DNA of 64,000 nucleotides from contig JAAFIU010000002.1 in NCBI GenBank assembly GCA_013298805.1, positions 1-64,000 of the forward strand, in the 5' to 3' direction. The stretch comes from Cytophagales bacterium (GTDB taxonomy: Bacteria > Bacteroidota > Bacteroidia > Cytophagales > Spirosomataceae). Shown piece after piece: positions 8,774-17,655 of the stretch (the first letter of the stretch is position 1; the number at the start of each line of letters is the position of its first letter). The notes beneath the pieces are model-generated. The model ran no database searches. It saw only the letters and a program-made list of their open reading frames with translations, and was not told where the DNA came from. The position numbers were made by a program, and so were the translations under genes.

Positions 8774-8791
8774 AGGAGAAATAATGAACAT

Positions 8792-8818
8792 AAAAAAAGC
8801 CAAGAAAATCTCTTGGCT
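8792..8818 (-). terminator. Intrinsic terminator of the GH1 gene
   Basis: An 8-bp stem AGCCAAGA/TCTTGGCT (8798-8805, 8811-8818) with a 5-nt loop is followed on the minus strand by T7. It is 6 bp past the stop codon of the glucosidase gene. Confidence 0.85.
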
Positions 8819-8824
8819 CATTTA

Positions 8825-10216
8825 TTAATCTAAAAATTCTCTAAACCATTTAGCAGAATTTTTCAATGTTCTTTTTTGGGTTTCAAAGTCAATGTGGACT
8901 AAGCCAAAACGGGGTATGTAGCCTTCTGTCCATTCAAAATTATCGGTCAGCGTCCAAGCCATGTAGCCATTTACTTTTACACCTGCTTGTTTTGCCTTTA
9001 AAATATGTTGCAAATATGATTCATAAAAACGGATTCGGTCAATATCGTGGATTTGGTCTTCGTGAAAAGTATCGTCAAAAGCTGCCCCATTTTCAGTAAT
9101 GATAATTTGCTTAATTCCTTCGTATTGAGATATTTGCTCTAAAATTTGATACATTCCATCGGGCGAAATTTCCCAACCAATATGCGTTAAATCAGTTACG
9201 TTTCTATGTTGAGGTTTCACTTCGGTAGCTCCTAAATATGGCATCCACCAAGCATTTTTAACCACAATTTTAAAATAATTCTGTAATCCGATGAAATCAA
9301 AAGCAAAAGCAAGTTTCTCTAAGTCACCTTCTTTGACGTATTTTTTCATCATTTTCTTGAGAAAAGGCAAATCCTCCACAGGATAACCCATGCCTAAAGT
9401 TGGTTCAAGAAATAACCGATTAAAGAGTGCATCGGTGCGTTGAGCAGCTTTTATATCAGATAATTTATCGGTAAATGGTTCAATGTACGAACATGAAAAA
9501 GTTGTTCCAATAACCGCATCTGGGACATTTCGACGAATAATTCTCCCTCCTTCAGCTTGGCACATAGCGGTATGATGAATGGCAGGTAAAAAATTACCCA
9601 TTCCCATTCTTCCTGGGGCATGGTAGCCCGTCATATAGCCCAAACCCGTAAAACCCGCTGGCTCATTTAGCACCATCCAGTATTTAACTTTACTGGCAAA
9701 TTCACGGGTGACAACTTCACAATAATCTGAAAACCAATTGATTATTTCTCGATTAGTCCAACCTCCTCGGTCTTCGAGTATTTGGGGTAAGTCCCAGTGA
9801 TAGAGTGTCACACAGGGTTCAAGTCCATTTTCTAAACAGCAATCTATCACTTGATGATAAAATTCTAATCCTGCCTGATTGACAAGCCCAATGCCGTTGG
9901 GCAAAATGCGAGTCCATGAAATTGAAAAACGGAAAGAATTGAAATTGAGGGATTTTGCAATAAGAATATCTTCTTCAAAGCGATTATAAAAATCACAAGC
10001 TACTTTGGCATTTTGCTTGTCTTTGATTCTACTCTTTTTGCTTGAATATCTATCCCAGATAGACTCTCCTTTTCCATCACTATTCCAAGCACCTTCATTT
10101 TGGAAAGATGCCATAGCCACTCCCCACATAAAATCACTGCCAAAGGCTTGTTTGGAAAACTCTTTTGACTGTAAAATAGGTTCAGCCAACGAACTAATTA
10201 TTTGATTATCTTGCAT
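8825..10216 (-). CDS. GH1 family beta-glucosidase
   Basis: The 463-residue glycoside hydrolase family 1 enzyme has the acid/base Glu185 in the LNEP motif and nucleophile Glu375 in ITENG, the two glutamates of the retaining (beta/alpha)8 mechanism. The aglycone-side motifs FRFSISWTRILPNG and LYHWDLP are also present. No signal peptide is seen, so it probably hydrolyses imported beta-glucosides or cellobiose-like oligosaccharides in the cytoplasm. Length is standard. The N-terminal about 20 residues before FGSDFMWG look like a non-conserved extension. It is a single-gene transcript with a promoter at 10239-10246 and a strong terminator. Confidence 0.93.
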   Translation of the reverse strand: MQDNQIISSLAEPILQSKEFSKQAFGSDFMWGVAMASFQNEGAWNSDGKGESIWDRYSSKKSRIKDKQNAKVACDFYNRFEEDILIAKSLNFNSFRFSISWTRILPNGIGLVNQAGLEFYHQVIDCCLENGLEPCVTLYHWDLPQILEDRGGWTNREIINWFSDYCEVVTREFASKVKYWMVLNEPAGFTGLGYMTGYHAPGRMGMGNFLPAIHHTAMCQAEGGRIIRRNVPDAVIGTTFSCSYIEPFTDKLSDIKAAQRTDALFNRLFLEPTLGMGYPVEDLPFLKKMMKKYVKEGDLEKLAFAFDFIGLQNYFKIVVKNAWWMPYLGATEVKPQHRNVTDLTHIGWEISPDGMYQILEQISQYEGIKQIIITENGAAFDDTFHEDQIHDIDRIRFYESYLQHILKAKQAGVKVNGYMAWTLTDNFEWTEGYIPRFGLVHIDFETQKRTLKNSAKWFREFLD

Positions 10217-10238
10217 TTACACGTATTTTTTCGGGGTG

Positions 10239-10246
10239 CAAATGTA
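10239..10246 (-). promoter_or_regulatory. -7 element (TACATTTG) for the GH1 gene
   Basis: On the minus strand this is an exact TAnnTTTG match ending 22 bp before the start codon. That leaves a short leader, the usual spacing in this phylum. Confidence 0.6.
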
Positions 10247-10286
10247 GATATTATTTTTGTAATGTTAATATTAAATCTTTTGTGAC

Positions 10287-11369
10287 TTAATTTTTATAGA
10301 CATTTTGTATACTCTCGCCCATTGACGGATTGCTATTAAAATCGAATCCTAAGAGATTTGCAATGGTCTTAGCTAATTGATTTTGAAATAGTTGTCCTTC
10401 GGTTTTTACTTCACCCAAAGCATGAGTATCTGGCCCTAAAAATGCCATCCAAATTTGATAACAATCTGATACTTTTTGCCCGTGACTCGTCCATTGCGAC
10501 TTGATTCTATCTCCTCGTCCGTGGTCGGTTGTGATTACGAAAGTCGTTTTATCCTTGTATTTTGGATTCGATTGGCAATAATTCCACAAGTCTGCTAAGT
10601 ATTTGTCGAAAGAATTGGCGGCAAAAAGATACTCTTTGTATTTAGCTTCGTGAGCTAATTCATCTGTTTCATCAAAAGATAAGAAAAATACTTTTGGCTG
10701 ATTTTTAGTAACGTATTCTTTTGCCAAATAATAAGTCAAAAAATCGTGGCGGTCACTTCCAGATGGCGGAATATTCATTTGCATTTCGTTCAATAATTTT
10801 TCTCTATCCGAAAGATTTCCGTTGACTAATTCAATTCCAGAATTTACGGTTATACCACTCCTTTTTTCATTAATGATAAATGGAAAAACGTCCCAAGTTG
10901 AATAAGCGGCTACTTTTCCTTTAAAATTTGTTTGATTATTAAGGTACTCTAAAATGGTAATATTTTGGTTCTCAATTTTGTTGTTCGAGTTTACTTTATC
11001 GTCGGCATAACCCGTCAAAATTTCATTATATCCAGGATACGAAAACCAGTACGGATTCTTGACATTTACTTTATTTCCTGCCCAACGATTCCCGTAAACT
11101 TGTCCTTTTTCACCAACTGTTTTCCAGAAGAAAGGTAAAAGTTTTTCTCTTCTCTCCTTCTGAGAATTTGCCCAAAATGTTTTGTAAACTTTACTCGAAT
11201 CAGAATCAAACTTTTTATCATTGGCAAGGGTTGAATCGACGCCACCAAAAAGTTCCTGCCAACGAAAACCGTCAGTTGTAATGATAAAAACGTTTTCAGT
11301 TTTAATTTTTTGTTGAGCAAACGAATTCGAAAAACTGATTAGTAGGACAAAAAGAAATAGTTTTTTCAT
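10287..11369 (-). CDS. Secreted alkaline-phosphatase-superfamily protein (phosphodiesterase/sulfatase-like)
   Basis: The 360-residue protein has an N-terminal signal peptide (MKKLFLFVLLISFSNSFAQ). The mature part begins with IITTDGFRWQELFGG, the metal-binding Asp (Asp33) and neighbouring Thr of type I phosphodiesterase/nucleotide-pyrophosphatase-like enzymes, and near the C-terminus has TTDHGRGDR followed by SHG, typical metal ligands of the superfamily. It is likely a periplasmic hydrolase of phosphate or sulfate esters. The substrate is not deducible. It lies 70 bp upstream of the GH1 gene on the same strand, but a separate GH1 promoter suggests independent transcription. Confidence 0.78.
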   Translation of the reverse strand: MKKLFLFVLLISFSNSFAQQKIKTENVFIITTDGFRWQELFGGVDSTLANDKKFDSDSSKVYKTFWANSQKERREKLLPFFWKTVGEKGQVYGNRWAGNKVNVKNPYWFSYPGYNEILTGYADDKVNSNNKIENQNITILEYLNNQTNFKGKVAAYSTWDVFPFIINEKRSGITVNSGIELVNGNLSDREKLLNEMQMNIPPSGSDRHDFLTYYLAKEYVTKNQPKVFFLSFDETDELAHEAKYKEYLFAANSFDKYLADLWNYCQSNPKYKDKTTFVITTDHGRGDRIKSQWTSHGQKVSDCYQIWMAFLGPDTHALGEVKTEGQLFQNQLAKTIANLLGFDFNSNPSMGESIQNVYKN

Positions 11370-11413
11370 GATTGAAAATAAAATGAGCTTTTGACTATTT
11401 GTGAATAAAATAT

Positions 11414-11468
11414 AAAGATTTAGCCTTCAATAAGTTATTTTTGATAACATATTGAAGGCTAAATCTTT
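11414..11468. terminator. Long palindromic hairpin (19 bp plus 5 bp)
   Basis: Perfect 19-bp arms (11414-11432, 11450-11468) are extended by an inner GTTAT/ATAAC pair after one mismatch, leaving a 5-nt loop. It sits 13 bp after the stop of the glycosyltransferase gene on the minus strand and is followed there by a T-rich run, so termination is likely. The stem is unusually long for a simple terminator. Confidence 0.75.
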
Positions 11469-11481
11469 AATAGAAATAACC

Positions 11482-12648
11482 TTAAAACTTCAATTTCAAG
11501 GCTCTACGGAAAATTTGACCTAAATTATTCGATTCGTTTTTGAAAGTATAAACTTCCATTCGTTTTTGGGCTACTTCCTCCAAATTTCGTAAAAAGAGCT
11601 GAGAAGTCTGTTCTTGCCAAGCCTTGAAACTCTCACTGATATTTTCGTGAACGGGTAAGTATTCAATAAATCTATCGAAATTAAAAACGGTATCGGCAAT
11701 TCCTGCCCCAGCACGTTCGCCATCCCAAGCGTTAATTTGTTGTTCGATGTGATTGGGTACAGGAACCATCATAATTGGTTTTCCGAGATACATGGCTTCA
11801 CAAACGGACTCAAAACCAGCGGTACAAGCCAGACCCGAACACTCCTGCATCATGGTCAAAAACTTTTCAGAATTTACCTGATGAAAGGTTAGATTTTCCC
11901 TAAACTGCCATTCATTAGCAAATTCTTTATTGTTCCAAAAACAGTGAATTTGTACATCACGGTGATTAGAATGCCAATTGATAATATCTTCACTCAATTT
12001 GTGGTGAGTGATGTAGGCAAGAATAAACGGTTTTGACTTTGGTGTAAGTTTTTTTACTTCCTCACGCAAAAGTGGTGGGGTAACGGCGATAAAATTGGCT
12101 TTATCATCTGGCATTTCTACAAACGACAAAGCTAATTTTCGAGTTGAATTTAAAGAGGTAAGACGAGTATTTAGATTCAATAAGAATCTGTCTAATTGTT
12201 TATTGGGTAATGAAACAAACGATTTATGCAATAATAAATATTGATGACCAATACAAACTACGGGAATAGTTGGGCGATAAAATTTGGCGTACAAACCGCA
12301 AATCATATCGTAAAAATTGACAATAACATCGGGCTGATGTTCTTCCACTTTTTGAGCTAATAATTGGACACTTTTACGATATTTCCCCAATTTCATAGCG
12401 TGTGTACGAATGGTGTCCCAAACTTTTACCGCTTTGGTTTGCCCATAAACTAAGCTCGGAGCAGGGAATGTATGTATTTTAACGGGAATTTTTTCTTGGA
12501 AAAACGTTGGTAAATTACGCTCATTATCCATTCCAACCATCACTGAAACTACTTGATGACCAGCATTTGTTAGAATTTCAAATAATGAAATGGCTTGTGT
12601 AAGATGTCCTCTTCCTTCGCCTTGTACTACAAATAAGAATTTGCTCAT
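11482..12648 (-). CDS. Glycosyltransferase, GT-B fold (MurG/GT28-like)
   Basis: The 388-residue protein opens with FVVQGEGRGHLTQAISLFEIL, the glycine-rich acceptor-side loop of GT-B transferases, and contains a C-terminal donor-site-like region (CSGLACTAGFESVCEAMYLGKPIMMVPVPNH in part) typical of MurG/GT28-like enzymes. No membrane helix or signal peptide is visible, so it acts at the cytoplasmic face. It lies 29 bp downstream of an LpxH-like metallophosphoesterase on the same strand. The pair suggests synthesis or remodelling of a glycolipid, possibly lipid-A related; the substrate is inferred, not shown. Confidence 0.75.
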   Translation of the reverse strand: MSKFLFVVQGEGRGHLTQAISLFEILTNAGHQVVSVMVGMDNERNLPTFFQEKIPVKIHTFPAPSLVYGQTKAVKVWDTIRTHAMKLGKYRKSVQLLAQKVEEHQPDVIVNFYDMICGLYAKFYRPTIPVVCIGHQYLLLHKSFVSLPNKQLDRFLLNLNTRLTSLNSTRKLALSFVEMPDDKANFIAVTPPLLREEVKKLTPKSKPFILAYITHHKLSEDIINWHSNHRDVQIHCFWNNKEFANEWQFRENLTFHQVNSEKFLTMMQECSGLACTAGFESVCEAMYLGKPIMMVPVPNHIEQQINAWDGERAGAGIADTVFNFDRFIEYLPVHENISESFKAWQEQTSQLFLRNLEEVAQKRMEVYTFKNESNNLGQIFRRALKLKF

Positions 12649-12677
12649 TTTTTTAAATTTAGTAGTTTTCTTTTGCG

Positions 12678-13526
12678 TTAAGCCACTCCCATAAAAACCT
12701 TATTGACTAAACTAAACGTTTCATTATCAGGTAAATCATCGGTTTCTTCTACGAGTTGTAAATCATTTTCACGGAGGAAATAAAGTAATTCCCAATTTCC
12801 GTAATGGTCTTCAACCAAAGCCGTCATAGATTCTACCCAATCGCCAGAATTCATGTAAATAATATCATCAATTTTTCTAATGTCAGGCTTATGAATATGC
12901 CCACAAATGATTCCATCGCAATGATACGCCTTTGCCAGTTCGGTAATTTTCTCCTCAAAATCAGACACATAATTGACGGCTTCTTTAACTCTTTGCTTTA
13001 TACGTTGTGAAAAAGAATAGTACGATAAGCCACGCCAAGAACGGTATTGATTATAAATTTTATTCATCGATAAGAGTAAAGTATAACCTACATCGCCTAA
13101 ATAAGCTAACCATTTCATGTTGGAAGTCACCGAATCAAAAATATCTCCGTGAGTAATTAGAAACTTCTTTTTACCTGAACTGAGAATATAGTCACGCTGA
13201 ATGGTGAAAGATTTCCCAAGCGAAAATGGGATAATTTGATCTAAAAAATCATCATGATTTCCTCTCAAGTAAATAACTCTTGTCTGCTGAAATTCAATCA
13301 TTTTGAGAACTACACGGAAGAAGGCGGTGTGTTTTTTCTTCCAAGAACCTCCTTTTTTTAGCTGCCAACCATCAATAATATCACCATTCAAAATCAACGT
13401 TTCACAGGTAACTGATTTCAAAAAGGCTGAAACTTCTTTTGCTTTTGAACCTTCAGAACCTAAGTGGACATCTGAAATAATGATTGTCTTGTATTGTTTG
13501 ACGGTTTTCATAAAAGGCTTTAGCAA
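12678..13526 (-). CDS. Calcineurin-like metallophosphoesterase, LpxH-like (UDP-2,3-diacylglucosamine hydrolase family)
   Basis: The 282-residue protein carries the full set of dimetal motifs: SDVHLG (Asp19, His21), NGDIIDGW (about 47-54), RGNHDD (88-93), THGD and CGHIHKPD near the C-terminus. The GHIHKP signature and overall length resemble LpxH-like diphosphatases acting on UDP-2,3-diacylglucosamine. It may also start at Met6 (13511). Its partner gene encodes a GT-B glycosyltransferase immediately downstream. Whether it is the housekeeping lipid A enzyme or a paralogue with another nucleotide-lipid substrate cannot be decided here. Confidence 0.75.
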   Translation of the reverse strand: MLKPFMKTVKQYKTIIISDVHLGSEGSKAKEVSAFLKSVTCETLILNGDIIDGWQLKKGGSWKKKHTAFFRVVLKMIEFQQTRVIYLRGNHDDFLDQIIPFSLGKSFTIQRDYILSSGKKKFLITHGDIFDSVTSNMKWLAYLGDVGYTLLLSMNKIYNQYRSWRGLSYYSFSQRIKQRVKEAVNYVSDFEEKITELAKAYHCDGIICGHIHKPDIRKIDDIIYMNSGDWVESMTALVEDHYGNWELLYFLRENDLQLVEETDDLPDNETFSLVNKVFMGVA

Positions 13527-13614
13527 ATGCTAAAAAACATTGTTTAAGGATTGATAAACAAATTTCAGCATTTAGTATAACCTTATGATTTCCAGAATAT
13601 TAAGGAATTGTTAT

Positions 13615-14301
13615 TTAGTTTCTCGAAAACAGATAACCAACACCTTTGATGGTTCGGATATAATCCTGACCAATTTTTTCTCTGATTTTACGGATATGAA
13701 CATCCACTGTCCTTTCGGTTACATGAATGCCTCTATCCCAAACATTCAGTAAAATTTCGTCACGAGTATAAACACGATTAGGGTTGCTGACGAAGAACAT
13801 TAAAAGGTCAAACTCCTTTTTGGGAAGTGTCCAAGAATCTTCATTGATGGCAATCGAATAATTTTGTCGATTAATTATTAAATCGTCTAAAACAACCTTT
13901 TCTTCACTATCATTCTCAAGAGAATTTCGTTGAAAAACGGCCTTAATTCTACTGATTAAAGCTCGGGGTTTCACAGGTTTATTGATATAGTCATTTGCCC
14001 CAATTTCAAAAGCTGCAACCTCTGAATATTCTTCCGAACGTGCCGTTAAGAAAATCAAATAGGCATTTTTGAGCATTGGGTCTTGTTTGATGATTCTGCC
14101 TGCTTCAATGCCGTCCATAATGGGCATCATAATGTCCATGAGAATCATATCTGGCAAAAATTCTTGGGCAGATTGAACACCCTTCAATCCATTTTCTGCT
14201 ACTCGAATCTGAAATCCTTCACGAGAAAGATTATATTCAAGCAACTCTAAAATATCGGGGTCGTCATCAACCAATAAAATTTTTTGAGTAAATTCTAACA
14301 T
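13615..14301 (-). CDS. OmpR/PhoB-family response regulator, orphan
   Basis: The 228-residue regulator has an N-terminal receiver domain with acidic pocket VDDD (11-14), phosphoacceptor Asp56 (LMDIMMP) and the conserved Lys in INKPVKP. A C-terminal winged-helix domain ends with TVDVHIRKIREKIG and IRTIKGVGYLF, the OmpR/PhoB DNA-binding signature. No histidine kinase is adjacent on either side, so its kinase is encoded elsewhere. A promoter element at 14331-14338 points to its own transcript. Confidence 0.92.
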   Translation of the reverse strand: MLEFTQKILLVDDDPDILELLEYNLSREGFQIRVAENGLKGVQSAQEFLPDMILMDIMMPIMDGIEAGRIIKQDPMLKNAYLIFLTARSEEYSEVAAFEIGANDYINKPVKPRALISRIKAVFQRNSLENDSEEKVVLDDLIINRQNYSIAINEDSWTLPKKEFDLLMFFVSNPNRVYTRDEILLNVWDRGIHVTERTVDVHIRKIREKIGQDYIRTIKGVGYLFSRN

Positions 14302-14330
14302 TTTTAGAAGTCAATTTGAGTAATTATTCT

Positions 14331-14338
14331 CAAACTTA
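14331..14338 (-). promoter_or_regulatory. -7 element (TAAGTTTG) for the response regulator
   Basis: This exact TAnnTTTG match on the minus strand lies 29 bp upstream of the start codon. The remaining about 240 bp to the next gene show nothing recognisable. Confidence 0.5.
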
Positions 14339-14579
14339 CATCGCCAATATTAACTCTTTGTTATGGCAATATTATGCTTCGGATGTGTCCTCAGAACAAG
14401 ATTTACGAAACAAACATTGAAGTCATAAACCAAGTGAAGTTTCTTTGAAAAGTAGTAAGGATTTTTGATACGTTTTTCATTTTTGTTGGTTGTTTAAATT
14501 TCTACAAATTAAATAAACCAATGTAAATTAATGATTAACAAGACTTTATGGAATTATGAAATATTGATTTATCTGTCAT

Positions 14580-15941
14580 TTATTCAGATTTTTTGGCAAA
14601 AATCCTTGCACCAAAAGCTGGAATATTATCTATCGTTATTTTGTGGATTTTCACAACTACGGTATTTTGTGGGTCTAATAAATCTTCCATCACAGTTCCT
14701 TCGGGCAAATTTACGCTCACGCAGAAACTTACCTGATTTTCGGAAGAATTAACCGCAATGATATTGAAATCATTTTCGGTAAATCGTAAAAAGGCAAATT
14801 GCTGATTTGTCAAATATAATTGCTCGTATTTTCCTACTTGCAAAGCCACATTGGAAAGTCGTATTTCAGTTAATTTCTTAATATAATCAAAAATCGGGGG
14901 GTGATTTTGTGGCATTTCAAGAGATGGACGCAACTGTCCATCGTCTCCCCCTTTTTTCTTACCTTTTTGCCCAAATTCGCTACCATAATAAATCGACGGA
15001 ATACCAACCATTGTAAATAGTAAAGTATGAAGTGGAAAAATATGAGCTTCATTTTTCAAAATACTGCTTACACGATTTACATCGTGATTATCTACAAAAT
15101 TATAAAGTTGTAAGTTTTGATAAATTCCCTTTTGACTAAATTGACGATTGAATGTGTGGGCAATCTCAAAATAATTAGCATCATTATGACTTGAATATAG
15201 TCCTTTGTAAGCCTCATAATTAGTGGTAGAATCCAACATATTTTCATTGGCAATTTGGTTATAATCTCCGTGAATCATCTCCCCCATTAACCAAAAATCA
15301 GGATTTCTTTGCTTGCAAAATTTAGTTAATTCTGTCAAAAAACCTTTATCCATAACCTCCGCAACGTCCAAACGCAATCCTTCAATACCAAACTCGTCCA
15401 TCCACATCGCAACCACTCCGTAAATATGGCTTTTTACCTCATCATTGCTAAGATTTAGTTTTACCAAATTATAGTGTCCACTCCAACAATCATACATAAA
15501 ATTATCCCTGCAAGGGCTTTTTTTACGGAAATCTATTCCCGAAAACCAATCTACGAATCTTGAATTTTGACCATTCATTTGTAAATCCTTAAAAGCCCAA
15601 AAATCTCTTCCCACGTGGTTAAATACGCCATCAAGTACCAATTTTATGTCATTTTTACGCAATTCTTTACTGAAATATTTGAGCGTATCATTTGTTCCCA
15701 ATCGCTTATCAACGTGATAATAATCTGCCGTATCATAACCATGTTGACTTGATTGAAACAAAGGACCTAAATACAAGGCGTTACAGCCCAAGTTTTTGAT
15801 ATTAGGAATCCAGTCATATAACTTATTGAGTCTTTCTACGGGTTGAGCCTGAAAGTGATTATGAATCGGGGCATCACATAAGCCTAAGGGATAAATATGA
15901 TAAAAAATAGCTTTGGTTGCCCAAGATAAATTACTTTTCAT
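14580..15941 (-). CDS. GH13 alpha-amylase family protein (cyclomaltodextrinase/neopullulanase-like)
   Basis: The 453-residue protein has all four GH13 regions: DGVFNH (104-109), GLRLDVAEV with nucleophile Asp192, GEM with acid/base Glu221, and FVDNHD ending at transition-state Asp287. A short C-terminal beta domain follows. No signal peptide is evident, so it probably hydrolyses imported maltooligosaccharides or cyclodextrins in the cytoplasm. A near-perfect palindrome starts 10 bp upstream of the start codon, and a TetR-type regulator is encoded 98 bp upstream on the same strand. Local control by that regulator is likely but unproven. Confidence 0.9.
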   Translation of the reverse strand: MKSNLSWATKAIFYHIYPLGLCDAPIHNHFQAQPVERLNKLYDWIPNIKNLGCNALYLGPLFQSSQHGYDTADYYHVDKRLGTNDTLKYFSKELRKNDIKLVLDGVFNHVGRDFWAFKDLQMNGQNSRFVDWFSGIDFRKKSPCRDNFMYDCWSGHYNLVKLNLSNDEVKSHIYGVVAMWMDEFGIEGLRLDVAEVMDKGFLTELTKFCKQRNPDFWLMGEMIHGDYNQIANENMLDSTTNYEAYKGLYSSHNDANYFEIAHTFNRQFSQKGIYQNLQLYNFVDNHDVNRVSSILKNEAHIFPLHTLLFTMVGIPSIYYGSEFGQKGKKKGGDDGQLRPSLEMPQNHPPIFDYIKKLTEIRLSNVALQVGKYEQLYLTNQQFAFLRFTENDFNIIAVNSSENQVSFCVSVNLPEGTVMEDLLDPQNTVVVKIHKITIDNIPAFGARIFAKKSE

Positions 15942-15951
15942 TTGAATAAAT

Positions 15952-15979
15952 TTTATATACCTACCGATAGGTATATAAA
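15952..15979. promoter_or_regulatory. Palindromic operator upstream of the GH13 gene, probable TetR-family site
   Basis: Perfect 12-bp arms TTTATATACCTA and TAGGTATATAAA flank a 4-bp centre (CCGA). The ACCTACCGATAGGT core resembles sites of TetR-family repressors. It lies between the TetR-type gene stop and the amylase start, covering the region where the amylase transcript should begin. Confidence 0.65.
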
Positions 15980-16039
15980 TACAAAAGTATAAATAATTTG
16001 GAATAATGATGCATTCGACAAGATTTTTTTTAGAAAATA

Positions 16040-16630
16040 CTAAGAATAGATACCGTAAGAAAATTGACGAATGATGTCTTGCTTTATTGCTGGTGTGAGA
16101 AATTCATCATTTCCTTGATAAAAACGGGATATTACGGAGTGAATTAAACTTAGAAAACCCATTGAATAAAGCAATTTTCGTCCTGCCATATTACCATGAT
16201 TAGTGACTGCATTTTCAAAAAGGTTCTCCAATAATTGATACTGATGATTTAAAAAAGGAGCAACAATTTCATAAACTTCACCTTGAATGGGCGAGTTTTC
16301 GAGAATGAGTAAAAGTCTATAAAATACTGGATTATTTTGGGCAAAATTGAAATACACCTCCACAACTTTATCTAACGAAAAAGGCAAATCACCAGAATAA
16401 TTAGTCGCCATTTCAAGTTGAGCAAGAAATGGTTCAAAGTTTTCGGAAATTAGCGTTCTTAATAACCCTTCCTTATTACCAAAATAATAATACAAAGTAG
16501 GCTTGGATATTTTTGCCAATTCGGTGATTTCCCGCACTGATACAGCGTCATAACCACGTTGTGAAAACAAGGACAATGCACTCGAAAGAATGAAAGTTCG
16601 ATTATTAGGTTGTATATTCTCTTTTTCCAA
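16040..16630 (-). CDS. TetR/AcrR-family transcriptional regulator
   Basis: The 196-residue protein has an N-terminal HTH (about 10-58) including SVREITELAKISKPTLYYYFGNKEGLL, the canonical TetR recognition-helix region, followed by a helical ligand-binding domain. It lies upstream of the GH13 gene on the same strand and divergent from an alpha/beta hydrolase gene 111 bp away. The only good palindrome nearby is in front of GH13, the best candidate target. The ligand cannot be read from sequence. Confidence 0.88.
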   Translation of the reverse strand: MEKENIQPNNRTFILSSALSLFSQRGYDAVSVREITELAKISKPTLYYYFGNKEGLLRTLISENFEPFLAQLEMATNYSGDLPFSLDKVVEVYFNFAQNNPVFYRLLLILENSPIQGEVYEIVAPFLNHQYQLLENLFENAVTNHGNMAGRKLLYSMGFLSLIHSVISRFYQGNDEFLTPAIKQDIIRQFSYGIYS

Positions 16631-16713
16631 TATTTTGTTTGCTCAAATAATTCAATGCAATTTATAAACTAAACTATATAAAATGAATATAATTAAGTTT
16701 TAGATTTTGAAGC

Positions 16714-16721
16714 TATATTTG
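16714..16721 (+). promoter_or_regulatory. -7 element (TATATTTG) for the alpha/beta hydrolase gene
   Basis: This exact TAnnTTTG match ends 20 bp before the ATG at 16742. No convincing -33 element is seen. Confidence 0.55.
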
Positions 16722-16741
16722 GAGTAAAATAAACAATCATC

Positions 16742-17590
16742 ATGCAAACAATTCAATTTGAAATTTATCCTAATTTTTTCATCGTCGCAGATGCTTATGG
16801 AAATCCAGAAAATAAAACAGTGTTATTGCTTCATGGAGGAGGGCAAACTCGGCATTCATGGGGAGATACTGCAAAAATCCTTTCCGAAAATGGCTATTAC
16901 ACAATAGCTTTAGATGCCCGTGGACACGGTGATAGCAGTTGGTCGGAAACGGGTGAATATTTGATTGAAGACTTAGGTAATGATATTAAAGCAGTCATCA
17001 AACAATTGAAACAAAAACCTGCTTTAGTGGGTGCTTCCATGGGTGGCTTAACCTCATTGATTGCAGAAGGAGAATCTGAAGAAAGTATTTCATCAGCCAT
17101 AGTTTTGGTAGATATTGCCCCAAAAACTGAGCAAAAGGGAATAGAGAGAATTTTTGCTTTTATGTCTTCCAATAAACACGGTTTTGCATCCATCGAAGAA
17201 GCTGCCGAAGCAGTTTCGGTATATTTACCTAATCGTACAAAACCCCAAAACCATTCAAGATTAGAAAAAAATCTCCGTTTAAGAGCCGATGGACGCTATT
17301 ATTGGCATTGGGATATGAAAATGTTAGAGCTTTGGAAAAGCATCACGCCCGACCAACAAATCAAAAATGAAACTCGGATGTACGATGCTGCCAAAAACCT
17401 AAAAGTACCAACGATGATTGTTCGGGGTGGAATGTCGGATGTGGTTTCGGATAAAGTGATGGCTGAATTTTTGGACGAAGTTCCACACGTGCGTAGTGTC
17501 AATGTATCGGGGGCGGGTCACATGGTGGCAGGCGATTCAAATCATGCTTTCACTAATGCGGTATTAGAATTTTTGAAGGAAGTTTATTAA
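16742..17590 (+). CDS. Alpha/beta hydrolase
   Basis: The 282-residue protein shows the oxyanion-hole segment LLLHGGGQTRHSWG, the nucleophile elbow GASMGG, an Asp in the late MIVRGGMSDVV segment and the catalytic His in SGAGHMV. There is no signal peptide, so it is cytoplasmic. It resembles haloperoxidase/esterase-type hydrolases, but the substrate is open. It is divergent from the TetR-type gene, so co-regulation is possible, although no matching palindrome is present in the shared 111-bp region. Confidence 0.85.
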   Translation: MQTIQFEIYPNFFIVADAYGNPENKTVLLLHGGGQTRHSWGDTAKILSENGYYTIALDARGHGDSSWSETGEYLIEDLGNDIKAVIKQLKQKPALVGASMGGLTSLIAEGESEESISSAIVLVDIAPKTEQKGIERIFAFMSSNKHGFASIEEAAEAVSVYLPNRTKPQNHSRLEKNLRLRADGRYYWHWDMKMLELWKSITPDQQIKNETRMYDAAKNLKVPTMIVRGGMSDVVSDKVMAEFLDEVPHVRSVNVSGAGHMVAGDSNHAFTNAVLEFLKEVY

Positions 17591-17623
17591 TGTACGACAC
17601 ATACAGTAGGCTCTGTTACAAAA

Positions 17624-17651
17624 AAAAGACGGACTCGAAAGCCCGTCTTTT
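17624..17651. terminator. Bidirectional terminator between convergent genes
   Basis: Stem AAAAGACGG/CCGTCTTTT (17624-17632, 17643-17651) with a 10-nt loop has an A-run on the left and T-run on the right, so it can end both the hydrolase gene and the convergent secreted-protein gene. Confidence 0.85.
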
Positions 17652-17655
17652 AATT

